Part shown: positions 52,718 to 61,816 of the stretch, piece by piece | Position numbering within the stretch: position 1 is the first letter of the stretch | Layout of the letters: the number at the start of each line of letters is the position of its first letter | From: Chloracidobacterium sp. | GTDB lineage: Bacteria; Acidobacteriota; Blastocatellia; Pyrinomonadales; Pyrinomonadaceae | DNA: 64,000 bases | Assembly (NCBI GenBank): GCA_016716305.1 | Contig: JADJWP010000002.1 | Coordinates: 1,796,501 to 1,860,500, forward strand | Reading direction: 5' to 3' | Program-made: the position numbers and the translations under genes | The notes under the pieces: generated by a model | Database searches by the model: none | Told to the model about the DNA's origin: nothing | Seen by the model: only the letters and a program-made list of their open reading frames with translations

Positions 52718-54239
52718 TGGTTTGCTGTTCAAAGCCGCCGGTTGCGGCGGCCATCACCTTTTCAGGTGTCGCTTCCGACTTTGTGAACTCTCCTGTGATT
52801 CGCCCTTCATGCAAGACTATTATCCGATCCGATAGGCCAAGCACTTCTGGCAGCTCCGAAGAGACCAGAACTATCGCGAGACCGTCTTCGGCAAGTTTGT
52901 TGATCTCAGCATAGATCTCCTGTTTTGCTCCTACGTCGATGCCGCGGGTCGGCTCGTCGAGAAACAGAACCTTCGGGTCGGTCAAAAGCCATTTCCCGAG
53001 CACGACTTTCTGCTGATTTCCGCCTGAAAGCGTTCCTGCTATTGTCATCGGCGAATTTGCCTTTACCCGGAGTGCTTTCATCGGGCCGCTGACCGCATGG
53101 GTCTCGCGGCTGACATGGGTCAGAAATTTGCCTGAGATCTTTTTCAGCGCCGCCAGCGTCATGTTGTTGAGGATCGTCTGGTCGAGAATCAAACCGTATC
53201 GCTTTCTATCCTCGGTAACAAAACCGATCCCGCATTTTATCGCGTCGGCGGGCGATCCGATCGCGACGCTGCGTCCATCGACCAGGATATCTTTCGAACA
53301 TTTCCCGTCCCAAGCTCCGAACAAGGCCGCCAACAGTTCGGTTCGCCCCGCTCCCATCAATCCCGCAACCCCGAGGATCTCGCCTTTGCGAACCGAAAAT
53401 GAAACGTCCTCGACGACCTTTTTGTCGGCGATGTCGGCCGAAAACGCCGTGAGTCCCTTTACCTCGAACGCAATGTTGCCGATCGTGCGCGTAGAAACCG
53501 GATAGATATCTCCGACGTCACGCCCGACCATTTCAGCGATAACACGATCTTTTGTGAGTTCTGCGGCAAGGTGTGTACAGACCGTTCGGCCGTCTCGCAA
53601 AACCGTGATCCGGTCGCTCATTTTGAATACTTCGTCGAGCTTGTGCGAGATATAGATCATGCCGACGCCCCGCTGTCTGAGTTCTTGCAGTATGTGAAAC
53701 AATGTGTCTACTTCAGATTCGGTAAGCGCAGCGGTCGGCTCGTCGAGCACCAGTATCTTTGCCTCATGCGAAAGAGCCTTTGCGATCTCGACAAGCTGCT
53801 GCCTTCCGATGCCGAGGTTTCCGACCTTGACGCGCGGATCGATATCGAGGCCAAGGTCGTGCAAAAGGCTCGTGGCCTTGTGATAAAGAGCCGACCAATC
53901 GATGACGCCAAATCTCGACGGCTCGCGCCCCAGAAAGATGTTCTCGCCGACCGTAAGTTCTTTAACCAGCGACAATTCCTGAAAGATTATCGCAACGCCC
54001 GCGCCTTCGGAATCGCGGATGTCCCGAAACGACCGTGCAGAATCGTCGATCCGGATCTCGCCTGAATATGTGCCAGCCGGATAAACGCCCGACAGCACTT
54101 TCATCAATGTCGATTTCCCTGCCCCGTTTTCGCCGACAAGCGAATGGAATTCACCTCGCTCGAGCGTAAAGCTCACCCCGTCGAGAGCCCGCACGCCGGG
54201 GAATTCCTTTACGATGTCTCTCATTTCGAGCAGGGGCAT
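52710..54239 (-). CDS. xylG: Sugar ABC transporter ATP-binding protein, XylG-type
   Basis: 509 residues from ATG 54239 (frame open from 54287). Two ABC domains in tandem, as in all monosaccharide ATPases of this class: Walker A GENGAGKSTLMKVLSG, signature GIGRQQLVEIAKAL and Walker B ILVLDEPTAAL in the first; second domain with GLMGAGRTELLAALFG, TLSGGNQQKVVLGKWLLTDP and VLFLDEPTRGIDVG. The phrase YPAGTYSGEIRID is close to XylG proteins, so xylose is a likely substrate but ribose/galactose is possible. Overlaps xylH by 8 bp. Confidence 0.88.
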   Translation of the reverse strand: MPLLEMRDIVKEFPGVRALDGVSFTLERGEFHSLVGENGAGKSTLMKVLSGVYPAGTYSGEIRIDDSARSFRDIRDSEGAGVAIIFQELSLVKELTVGENIFLGREPSRFGVIDWSALYHKATSLLHDLGLDIDPRVKVGNLGIGRQQLVEIAKALSHEAKILVLDEPTAALTESEVDTLFHILQELRQRGVGMIYISHKLDEVFKMSDRITVLRDGRTVCTHLAAELTKDRVIAEMVGRDVGDIYPVSTRTIGNIAFEVKGLTAFSADIADKKVVEDVSFSVRKGEILGVAGLMGAGRTELLAALFGAWDGKCSKDILVDGRSVAIGSPADAIKCGIGFVTEDRKRYGLILDQTILNNMTLAALKKISGKFLTHVSRETHAVSGPMKALRVKANSPMTIAGTLSGGNQQKVVLGKWLLTDPKVLFLDEPTRGIDVGAKQEIYAEINKLAEDGLAIVLVSSELPEVLGLSDRIIVLHEGRITGEFTKSEATPEKVMAAATGGFEQQTNG

Positions 54240-54405
54240 TTCTTCTGAGCGGCGGCTTTTGCGGAGACCGCAGGGTCGGTCTCGCATTTCTACAGATAAT
54301 AGTCAGGATTTTACGCGCACTGCGGACCTTTCCACAATCTTGCACAGGTGGTGTTACGGACCATAGTTTTACGCCCGACACCGCAATAATTTATACTCTA
54401 GACCT

Positions 54406-56358
54406 ATGTCCGAAACAAATGCGATCGAATCAGTCCTGAGCGAGACGCGGGTCTTCCAGCCGCCTTCAGATTTCGCATCAAAGGCACATATCAGCGGCTT
54501 CGAGGCCTACGAAAAGCTCTATGCCGAAGCCGAGGCCGACCCCTCGGCTTTTTGGGAAAAGCAGGCTGCCGATCTGCATTGGTTCAAAAGATGGGAAAAG
54601 GTGCTTGAATGGAACGAGCCTTTCGCGAAGTGGTTTGTCGGCGGAAAGATCAATGTTTCATACAACTGTCTTGACCGACACGCTTCGACGTGGCGGAAGA
54701 ATAAGGCCGCAATAATCTGGGAAGGCGAGCCCGGCGAGATCAAGACCATAACCTACCTGCAGCTTCATCAGGAAGTCTCCCGTTTTGCGAACGTGCTGAA
54801 AAGTCTGGGCGTCGCGTCGGGCGACCGTGTAGCGCTGTATATGCCGCTTGTGCCGGCATTGGCGGTCGCGATGCTGGCCTGTACGAGGATCGGGGCAACA
54901 CACACCGTGATATTTGGCGGCTTTTCAGCCGATGCGATCAGCGATCGGGTCAACGACTGCGGCTGCAAATTGATCGTTACTGCAGACGGCGGATATCGAC
55001 GCGGAAGCGAGTTGGAACTGAAAAAGGTCGTTGACGAGGCAGTGGTCCATTGCCCAACGGTCGAGAATGTAATTGTCTACCGCCGTACCGGAACAAAGGT
55101 TTCGATGCTGCCCGGCCGCGACCATTGGTGGCATGAACTTGATAAGACGGTTGATTTTGATTGCCCCGCCGAGGAACTCGATTCCGAGCATCCGCTTTAT
55201 ATTCTCTACACTTCCGGTACTACCGGAAAGCCTAAAGGAATACTGCACACCACGGGCGGATATCTTACGCAGGCCGCGTATACGTCGAAGATGGTCTTCG
55301 ATCTCAAAGACGACGACATCTATTGGTGTACGGCCGACATCGGATGGGTCACCGGACACAGCTATGTCGTTTACGGGCCGCTCGCGAATGGGGCAACGGT
55401 CTTTATGTATGAAGGAGCCCCGAACTTTCCGGATCTTGACCGGTTCTGGGACATGATCGAGCGGCACAAGATCAACATTCTCTACACCGCGCCGACCGCG
55501 ATCAGGGCGTTCATAAAATGGGGCGAACAATATCCGCTCAAACACGACCTTTCGAGCCTGCGCCTGCTCGGCACGGTCGGCGAGCCGATCAACCCTGAGG
55601 CTTGGATGTGGTATCACCACATCATTGGCAAAGGAAAGTGTCCGATCGTAGATACCTGGTGGCAGACCGAGACCGGTTCAATAATGATCTCGCCGCTCCC
55701 CGGCGCGACACCTACGGTTCCGGGCACTGCGACGCGGCCGCTCCCGGGCATAATCGTTGATATTGTGACGAAGGCCGGCGTCTCGGTCGGGCCGAACGAG
55801 GGTGGTTATCTTGTGATCAAGCATCCGTGGCCGTCGATGCTCAGAACCTTGTACGGCGACGATGAGAGATACCGGAAAACGTACTGGTCCGAGATTCCGG
55901 GCTGCTACTTTGCCGGTGATGGTGCCCGACGAGACGCCCTCGGCAATTACTGGATAATGGGCCGTGTTGACGACGTGATAAACGTCAGCGGCCATCGTCT
56001 GGGGACGGCTGAGATCGAATCGGCGCTCGTTTCGCACGAAGCAGTCGCTGAAGCTGCCGTCGTCGGACGGCCTGACGACCTAAAAGGGCAGGCGATCGCC
56101 GCTTTCGTAACGCTCGAAGGCGGACGAAAGGGCGACGACGAGCTCAAAGAGGCTCTTCGTGCCCACGTCGCCAAAGAGATCGGCGCCCTCGCAAAACCCG
56201 ACGACATCCGTTTCACCGACATGCTTCCTAAGACGCGGTCAGGCAAGATCATGCGAAGGCTTTTGCGCGAGATCGCTTCTGGTTCGGCTGTCGCGGGCGA
56301 TGTTACAACGCTTGAGGATCTTTCGGTACTCGAAAAACTTCGTCAGGACGAGGAATAG
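54406..56358 (+). CDS. acs: Acetyl-CoA synthetase (AMP-forming)
   Basis: A 650-residue enzyme that makes acetyl-CoA from acetate, ATP and CoA through acetyl-AMP. Motifs: ILYTSGTTGKPKGILHTTGG (phosphate loop), VDTWWQTETGSIMISP, YWIMGRVDDVINVSGHRLGT (hinge and adenylate binding), and near the end LPKTRSGKIMRRLLREIA with the acetylatable Lys. Length is normal. It stands divergent from xylG with 166 bp between starts and 5 bp before mtnB. This close spacing suggests acs and mtnB are co-transcribed. Confidence 0.96.
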   Translation: MSETNAIESVLSETRVFQPPSDFASKAHISGFEAYEKLYAEAEADPSAFWEKQAADLHWFKRWEKVLEWNEPFAKWFVGGKINVSYNCLDRHASTWRKNKAAIIWEGEPGEIKTITYLQLHQEVSRFANVLKSLGVASGDRVALYMPLVPALAVAMLACTRIGATHTVIFGGFSADAISDRVNDCGCKLIVTADGGYRRGSELELKKVVDEAVVHCPTVENVIVYRRTGTKVSMLPGRDHWWHELDKTVDFDCPAEELDSEHPLYILYTSGTTGKPKGILHTTGGYLTQAAYTSKMVFDLKDDDIYWCTADIGWVTGHSYVVYGPLANGATVFMYEGAPNFPDLDRFWDMIERHKINILYTAPTAIRAFIKWGEQYPLKHDLSSLRLLGTVGEPINPEAWMWYHHIIGKGKCPIVDTWWQTETGSIMISPLPGATPTVPGTATRPLPGIIVDIVTKAGVSVGPNEGGYLVIKHPWPSMLRTLYGDDERYRKTYWSEIPGCYFAGDGARRDALGNYWIMGRVDDVINVSGHRLGTAEIESALVSHEAVAEAAVVGRPDDLKGQAIAAFVTLEGGRKGDDELKEALRAHVAKEIGALAKPDDIRFTDMLPKTRSGKIMRRLLREIASGSAVAGDVTTLEDLSVLEKLRQDEE

Positions 56359-56363
56359 AACTT

Positions 56364-56993
56364 ATGGCGGCCAAACCATCAGGAACAAGCGCGTCGCAGG
56401 AACTTGCCTTGGCCGGCCGCGAGTTTTATCGACGCGGCTGGGTTCTGGGAACAAGCGGGAATTTCAGCATGCTTCTTGCGCGAAAACCGCTGCGCATTTG
56501 TGTGACCGCGAGCGGGATCGAAAAAGGCGATCTTGACGAGACCAACTTCCTTGAGCTCGACGACGACGCCGAGATACTGCAGGGTTTTGGGAAACCGTCG
56601 GCCGAGACGCTGCTTCACCTCTCGATCTACCGCCACGTGGCTCGGGCACGATCGATATTGCACACACATTCGGTCTGGGGAACGATACTATCGGACCATT
56701 TTTATGAACAGGGCGCTATTGAGATCGACGGCTACGAGATGCTCAAGGGCCTTTCCGGTGTGACAACGCACGAACACAAGGAAGTAGTTCCGATCGTCGA
56801 CAATTCGCAGGACTACATCGCGCTTTCTCATGTGATCGAGAACGTTCTCCGTGAGCACCCAGATTGTCACGGCATTTACCTTCGCCGCCATGGGCTTTAT
56901 ACGTGGGGCGAATCGGTCGCCGATGCCCGCAGGCATATAGAGATCTTCGAGTTTTTGTTTGAAGTACTTGGACGGCAGCAGCTCGGTCGTTGA
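56364..56993 (+). CDS. mtnB: Methylthioribulose-1-phosphate dehydratase
   Basis: A 209-residue class II aldolase/adducin-fold protein. It dehydrates methylthioribulose-1-phosphate in the methionine salvage pathway. Seen: WVLGTSGNFSMLL, GKPSAETLLHLSIYRHV, zinc-binding SILHTHSVWGTIL and YLRRHGLYTWGESVADAR. The start ATG 56364 lies 5 bp after the acs stop. It is followed by mtnD and mtnC; mtnA, mtnK/N and the transaminase are not in the window. The 57 bp before mtnD hold nothing. Confidence 0.94.
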   Translation: MAAKPSGTSASQELALAGREFYRRGWVLGTSGNFSMLLARKPLRICVTASGIEKGDLDETNFLELDDDAEILQGFGKPSAETLLHLSIYRHVARARSILHTHSVWGTILSDHFYEQGAIEIDGYEMLKGLSGVTTHEHKEVVPIVDNSQDYIALSHVIENVLREHPDCHGIYLRRHGLYTWGESVADARRHIEIFEFLFEVLGRQQLGR

Positions 56994-57050
56994 TATGATA
57001 TGAGACATGCTGCATAGAGCGTTTGCGGCAATGCATGAACATTTGTACTT

Positions 57051-57614
57051 ATGGCTATATTGGATGTACCAGAGCAGGGTGTCCGACTCACCGATTCGAA
57101 CGAGGTAAAGGAATACCTGAGGTCGATCGCGATCGACTATCAGCGGTGGGACAACATCGCCGAGCTCGGGCCGGATGCGAGCGATGAGGAGATCCTCGAC
57201 TTCTATTCGAATGAGATCGACGAGCTCAAGGCAAAAGGCGGCTACGTCACTGCAGACGTAATAAATGTCACGCCAGATACACCCGGCCTCGAGGCGATGC
57301 TCGACAAATTTAACAAAGAGCATTGGCACGAAGAGGACGAGGTGCGGTTCATCGTGAAGGGGCATGGGCTGTTCCACATCGCTCCCGAGGGCGGAGATGT
57401 CGTTTCGATCGAGATGGAAGCCGGCGACCTTATCCGCGTCCCGCGAGGTACGCGCCACTGGTTCAATCTCTGCGGCGACCGGACCGTAAGGGCTATCAGG
57501 CTTTTTCAAGATGCTTCGGGCTGGACGCCGCATTATACGAACTCCGGCGTCGACGCCGGGTTTCAGCCTGTTTGTTTCGGCACGGCATATTTCCCTATTC
57601 ATCCCGCACCCTGA
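57051..57614 (+). CDS. mtnD: Acireductone dioxygenase (ARD)
   Basis: A 187-residue cupin-fold dioxygenase that converts acireductone to 2-keto-4-methylthiobutyrate and formate (Fe form), or to a dead-end product with CO (Ni form). Metal ligands are in FNKEHWHEEDEVRFIVKGHG (His, His, Glu) and LIRVPRGTRHWFNLCG (His). Length is normal. It is 57 bp after mtnB and 48 bp before mtnC in one orientation. Confidence 0.96.
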   Translation: MAILDVPEQGVRLTDSNEVKEYLRSIAIDYQRWDNIAELGPDASDEEILDFYSNEIDELKAKGGYVTADVINVTPDTPGLEAMLDKFNKEHWHEEDEVRFIVKGHGLFHIAPEGGDVVSIEMEAGDLIRVPRGTRHWFNLCGDRTVRAIRLFQDASGWTPHYTNSGVDAGFQPVCFGTAYFPIHPAP

Positions 57615-57626
57615 CGCGAAATGAAC

Positions 57627-57654
57627 GGGCATCCCGCACTAACTTGATGCCCGC
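57627..57654 (+). other. Intergenic RNA hairpin between mtnD and mtnC
   Basis: Perfect 8-bp inverted repeat CGGGCATC (57627-57634) and GATGCCCG (57647-57654) around a 12-nt loop. There is no T-run, so it is not a classic terminator; a processing or stability element is possible. The 10-mer CATCCCGCAC occurs at 57601-57610 and again at 57631-57640, 30 bp apart. Confidence 0.4.
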
Positions 57655-57662
57655 AGGCATAA

Positions 57663-58361
57663 ATGAACAGAGCAATACTTCTCGACATTGAGGGAACAAT
57701 GACCCCTATCGATTTTGTTCACCAGACGTTGTTTCCATACGCTCGCGCACGCATTTCCGGCTTCGTGTCCGAAAACTCAGCACGTCTAAAGACAGAGATC
57801 ACACAGTTGGTGACCGAGCATCGGGACGATATTGAATATTCGAATGGGTTGAATCCCGATTCGGCGAATTCGGTTGCTGATTACCTAAAGTTCCTTATCG
57901 AAACCGATCGAAAATCGACGCCGCTGAAGTCGATCCAGGGAATGATATGGCAGACGGGTTATGAGAACGGCGATCTGGTTTCACCGGTCTATCCCGACGT
58001 CGCTGAGGCATTTGAGCGTTGGAAGTCAGACGGCAATATGATCGCGATCTATTCCTCGGGCAGCGTGCTCGCCCAGCATTTGATCTTCAAATATTCGGAT
58101 CAAGGCGACCTTACACGATTTATCGATAGATATTTTGATACGCAGATCGGCCATAAGCGTGAAACCGTAAGCTATCAGAGAATATCTGCCGAGCTGGGTC
58201 TTGACGCCGGATCGATCCTGTTCATCTCGGACATTTCGGAAGAGCTCGATGCCGCATCCGCGGCTGGATTCGAGACCGCACTCTCTCTCCGGGCCGGCAA
58301 CGCCGTCGTTGACGGCCAAAAACATTACCGAGCTATCTCGACCTTCGACGAATTGGAATAA
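57663..58361 (+). CDS. mtnC: Enolase-phosphatase (acireductone synthase)
   Basis: A 232-residue HAD-family enzyme that enolises and dephosphorylates 2,3-diketo-5-methylthiopentyl-1-phosphate. Motif I is ILLDIEGTMTPIDFVHQTLF, motif II IAIYSSGSVLAQHLIF, motif III/IV around YQRISAELGLDAGSILFISD with the second acidic pair. The substrate-specific part FPYARARISGFVSENS matches the MtnC family rather than generic HAD phosphatases. It is preceded by the inverted repeat at 57627-57654. Confidence 0.94.
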   Translation: MNRAILLDIEGTMTPIDFVHQTLFPYARARISGFVSENSARLKTEITQLVTEHRDDIEYSNGLNPDSANSVADYLKFLIETDRKSTPLKSIQGMIWQTGYENGDLVSPVYPDVAEAFERWKSDGNMIAIYSSGSVLAQHLIFKYSDQGDLTRFIDRYFDTQIGHKRETVSYQRISAELGLDAGSILFISDISEELDAASAAGFETALSLRAGNAVVDGQKHYRAISTFDELE

Positions 58362-58410
58362 ACGGCTGCGGTCTCTTGATTTGGAGCTGTCGGTCTGATT
58401 CTATTTAGAT

Positions 58411-58953
58411 ATGGAAAAAGTTCTTGAAACGGCCACTTTGGCTGCGGGTTGTTTTTGGTGTGTTGAAGCAGTTTTTGACGATCTTAAGGGTGTCGAGGAC
58501 GTTGTATCCGGATATTCCGGCGGACACAAAGAAAATCCGACATATCAGGAGGTCTGTTCTGAAAAGACAGGCCATGCCGAAGTCGTACAGATACGTTTCG
58601 ATCCGACGGAGCTCGGGTACGCCGACCTGCTGAGGGTCTTTTTCTCGGTACACGACCCGACGACTCTCGATCGGCAGGGCAACGACATCGGCTCGTCGTA
58701 CAGATCGGCCATCTTTTATCACTCCGAAGACCAGAAACGAATTGCACACGAGATCATCGACGAAGTAACGCGTGAAGGCGTATACGATGATCCGATCGTA
58801 ACCACGGTCACGGCTTTCGATAAGTTCTGGCCGGCCGAAGACTATCATCAGGAGTACTTTGCAAATAACCCTAACCAGCCCTACTGCGCGGCGGTCGTGG
58901 CTCCTAAGGTCGCAAAGTTTCGCAAGAAATTCGTTGACAGACTGAAGCGATAG
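58411..58953 (+). CDS. msrA: Peptide-methionine (S)-S-oxide reductase
   Basis: A 180-residue enzyme that reduces methionine-S-sulfoxide in proteins. Catalytic motif AAGCFWCVEAVFDDLKGVED at residues 11-30, then SGGHKENPTYQEVCSEKTGH and FWPAEDYHQEYFANNPNQPY, all diagnostic. The second Cys near the N-terminal motif (GCFWC) and a downstream Cys (QPYCAAVV) may be resolving residues. It lies 49 bp behind mtnC, so the group mtnB-mtnD-mtnC-msrA deals with methionine salvage and repair. Confidence 0.95.
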   Translation: MEKVLETATLAAGCFWCVEAVFDDLKGVEDVVSGYSGGHKENPTYQEVCSEKTGHAEVVQIRFDPTELGYADLLRVFFSVHDPTTLDRQGNDIGSSYRSAIFYHSEDQKRIAHEIIDEVTREGVYDDPIVTTVTAFDKFWPAEDYHQEYFANNPNQPYCAAVVAPKVAKFRKKFVDRLKR

Positions 58954-59031
58954 GCGCCGGTTAAGATCGTTCAACGCAAAATTTGAAAAAGTGAGAACTC
59001 ATAAGATACATGACCTGGCGCACAATAATGT

Positions 59032-59060
59032 TTGACATTGTTGGGCACATCAAATAGCAT
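59032..59060 (+). promoter_or_regulatory. Candidate sigma-70-type promoter for the surface protein gene
   Basis: TTGACA (59032-59037) and TAGCAT (59055-59060) are separated by 17 bp, 82 bp before the ATG at 59142. The -35 sits within an imperfect inverted repeat CAATAATG-TTTGA-CATTGTTG, which could be an operator. The rest of 58954-59141 shows nothing else. Confidence 0.45.
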
Positions 59061-59141
59061 TTAATAGGCTTCTGTCCCGCCAATCTCCCTGCTGTTCAAA
59101 TCCCTTCCTCATAACGACCGTTCGTTTCAGTTAAATTCGCT

Positions 59142-61763
59142 ATGTCATTACATCGCCTTCGTTCATTACGCGGCCCCGCGTCGGTGTTCATTTTCGTCCT
59201 CACTTTGCTTATTGCAGATGCATTTGAATTCAACCGAATAGCCGAAGCGCAAAAGCTCTTTGCCGGTACGATCACCGGACGGGTCTTTCGCGACTACAAT
59301 GGTAACGGTGCGTACGACACAACAGGCGGAACCGCCGCTCAGCCAACATCGGTGGACGCCGGGCTCGCCGGTGTGACCGTCTCGGCATACGACGCAAACG
59401 GTGTCTTTCGCGGTTCTGCAACATCCATCGCAGATGGGACCTACTCGCTTTCGGCAACCGGAACGGGTCCATATCGTCTCGAGTTCACAACGCTCCCGAC
59501 AGGCTATCGGCCGTCGGCTCGCAGCACCGATTCGACACTCGGCGGAACCGCCTCGAACGCCGGATCGACAGTTCAGTTCGTTGACGACGGAAATACGTCA
59601 AACGTCAATCTCGCGGTCAACCGGCCCGGCGACTATTGCGAAGATAACCCGACGATCTGCTCACAACTTTACGGCTACGGCGGCGCGACACAGGTCGATG
59701 CGGTCTTCACGATCCCGTTTTGGGGCGGCAGCACGCGAACGACCGGCGGAAATCCGGTTACCGATTTTCAGTCGCCGGGGAATACTAATCTTGCAACGAC
59801 CGACGACGTTGGTACGACGTTCGGCATCGCTTATCATCGCGAGACAAGGCGGATCTTCGTCGCGTCGTACATGAAAAAACACGCCAAATTTGGTCCCGGC
59901 GGACCTGGCGCGATCTACCAGATCGATCGCAATTCAGGCGTCGTCTCGGAATACGTCAATTTGAATACCGTCTTTGGCGCGGGAACCGCGGGTACAGATC
60001 CTCATAATCCGCTCGACTACAACACAGATAATGGCCAAACAACGTGGAATGCAGTTGGCAAGATCGCATTCGGCGGAATGGCAATCTCGGCCGACGAACA
60101 GTACCTTTACGCGATGAACCTGGCGGACCGTCGACTCTATCGCATCCCGACGTCCGGAACGCTCGACAGCTCGACGATAACGAGTACCGCATTTCCGACG
60201 ACAATGCCAAGTTGCACGACTGCATCCGAGGTCCGTCCGTTCGCGGTCACGTGGCATGAAGGAACGATCTATGTCGGTGCGGTCTGTTCGGCCGAAACCG
60301 CGGGCGGAACGATCTCGACCAGGCTGCGGGCATACGTTTTTAGCTTCGATCCGGCGACAATGACCTTCAACACGACGCCGTTGATGAACTTCCAGCTCAA
60401 TTACACTCGGCAGGAGACAGATCCCGGGTACAGCGCGAATTGGCGAAACTGGCGAGCGACATATCAGACCATCAGCACAAGCCACTTTATTTATCCGCAG
60501 CCGATGCTGACCGACATCGATTTTGACCGCGGCGACATGGTCCTTTCGCTTCGCGATCGAAACGGTGACCAATCGGGTTACAACAGCGCAAGTAATCCAA
60601 ACAACCCGAGTCAGCTGTTTAAGGGGATAACGGCCGGCGAAATGCTCCGGGCGTGTGCTAACGGCGCAGGCTGGACGCTCGAGTCCAATGGCCGCTGCGG
60701 CGGTGTTGGAAGCGGCCCGCAAGGCAACAACAGCGGTCCGGGCGGCGCGGAATACTACTATCAGGAAAATTATCACCCGAACGGCAATCCACACGATGAG
60801 GTAGGGCTTGGCGGTGCCGCACAGGTTCCGGGCAGCAATGTCCTTGTTGCTACCATCTTCGATCCTACCTATATCCCGAATGACAATATTTACGATGCCG
60901 GCGGCTTTCGCTGGTTCGTGAACGGGACCGGCGCGCAGAACCGCGGATATCTTGCTTATTCGATGAGCGATTTCGGAAAGGCTAATGGCATCGGCAATGT
61001 ACACCCGCTTTGCGAGGCATCGCCGATAGAGATCGGTAATCGAGTTTGGCGCGATTCGAATGCGAATGGCGTTCAGGATCCGGGCGAACTTCCGATAGCC
61101 GGCGTTACGGTTAGGCTCTATTCAGGTTCCACCCTGGTCGGCACCGCGGTGACCGACGCGAATGGCGAATACTATTTCGTTTCGTCAACCGGTGTCGATC
61201 CGAATCCGAATGATAATATTGGTCTCGTCAACGGCGGCGTCCTTTTCAATACGGCTTACCAGGTTCGCTTTGACAACCCCGCCGATTACCTCGTCGGCGG
61301 GCCGCTCGCGAGCCTTGCCCTTTCACCGGCAAACTCGAACTCGCAGGCAGGCGACACCGATTCGTCAGATTCGGATGCGGGCTACGTGATAAATCCGGCA
61401 GGTTCGCCTACGGGCACATTTCCGGTCATTTCGGTCACGACCGGCGGGCAAGGAGCAAACGATCATACATTTGACGTCGGCTTCACGTTTGTCCCGACGG
61501 CCTCGAACGTATTTATTGAAGGGCGGGTCATCAGCGCGTCCGGAGCCGGGATCCGCAACGTTGTTGTGACATTGGAAGATAGCAACGGCCAGATACGAAC
61601 GGCAGTGACCGGAGGATTTGGCTACTATCGGTTCGAAGACATCGCTGCCGGACAATCGGTCATACTCAGCGTAAGCGCAAAGCGATTCACGTTCTCGAAA
61701 CCCGTCTATTTCATCACGCCGGAAGACAATCTTTCAGGGATCGATTTCTTTGCAGACAATTAG
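59142..61763 (+). CDS. Large secreted surface protein with two SdrD_B-like domains and carboxypeptidase-like C-terminus
   Basis: An 873-residue protein with signal segment PASVFIFVLTLLIADAFEFN. Residues 45-170 hold an SdrD_B-like domain (TITGRVFRDYNGNGAYDTTG, AGLAGVTVSAYDANG). Residues 180-620 are a long beta-rich part with a propeller-like pattern (FGIAYHRETRRIFVASYMKK, MAISADEQYLYAMNLADRRL). A second SdrD_B domain is near 630-780 (IEIGNRVWRDSNANGVQDPG), and the last 90 residues form a carboxypeptidase-like domain closely resembling the end of the 903-10022 protein. Function unknown; a surface or biofilm role is inferred. Followed by a terminator. Confidence 0.85.
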   Translation: MSLHRLRSLRGPASVFIFVLTLLIADAFEFNRIAEAQKLFAGTITGRVFRDYNGNGAYDTTGGTAAQPTSVDAGLAGVTVSAYDANGVFRGSATSIADGTYSLSATGTGPYRLEFTTLPTGYRPSARSTDSTLGGTASNAGSTVQFVDDGNTSNVNLAVNRPGDYCEDNPTICSQLYGYGGATQVDAVFTIPFWGGSTRTTGGNPVTDFQSPGNTNLATTDDVGTTFGIAYHRETRRIFVASYMKKHAKFGPGGPGAIYQIDRNSGVVSEYVNLNTVFGAGTAGTDPHNPLDYNTDNGQTTWNAVGKIAFGGMAISADEQYLYAMNLADRRLYRIPTSGTLDSSTITSTAFPTTMPSCTTASEVRPFAVTWHEGTIYVGAVCSAETAGGTISTRLRAYVFSFDPATMTFNTTPLMNFQLNYTRQETDPGYSANWRNWRATYQTISTSHFIYPQPMLTDIDFDRGDMVLSLRDRNGDQSGYNSASNPNNPSQLFKGITAGEMLRACANGAGWTLESNGRCGGVGSGPQGNNSGPGGAEYYYQENYHPNGNPHDEVGLGGAAQVPGSNVLVATIFDPTYIPNDNIYDAGGFRWFVNGTGAQNRGYLAYSMSDFGKANGIGNVHPLCEASPIEIGNRVWRDSNANGVQDPGELPIAGVTVRLYSGSTLVGTAVTDANGEYYFVSSTGVDPNPNDNIGLVNGGVLFNTAYQVRFDNPADYLVGGPLASLALSPANSNSQAGDTDSSDSDAGYVINPAGSPTGTFPVISVTTGGQGANDHTFDVGFTFVPTASNVFIEGRVISASGAGIRNVVVTLEDSNGQIRTAVTGGFGYYRFEDIAAGQSVILSVSAKRFTFSKPVYFITPEDNLSGIDFFADN

Positions 61764-61787
61764 TTGTGCGGACAAAGGGTATCTTTC

Positions 61788-61814
61788 GGGTCGTCTTTGG
61801 GGCGGCCCTTTTTC
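61788..61814 (+). terminator. Rho-independent terminator after the SdrD_B surface protein
   Basis: Hairpin GGGTCGTC (61788-61795) with GGCGGCCC (61801-61808), including two G-U pairs, then TTTTT (61809-61813). It lies between the surface-protein stop and the convergent GDT1-like gene. Confidence 0.75.
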
Positions 61815-61816
61815 GT

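Noticed and set aside
56994..57050. SAM or other riboswitch in front of the methionine salvage genes.
   Set aside because: The gap is only 57 bp and shows no conserved riboswitch core; the hairpin at 57627-57654 lacks a T-run and aptamer features.
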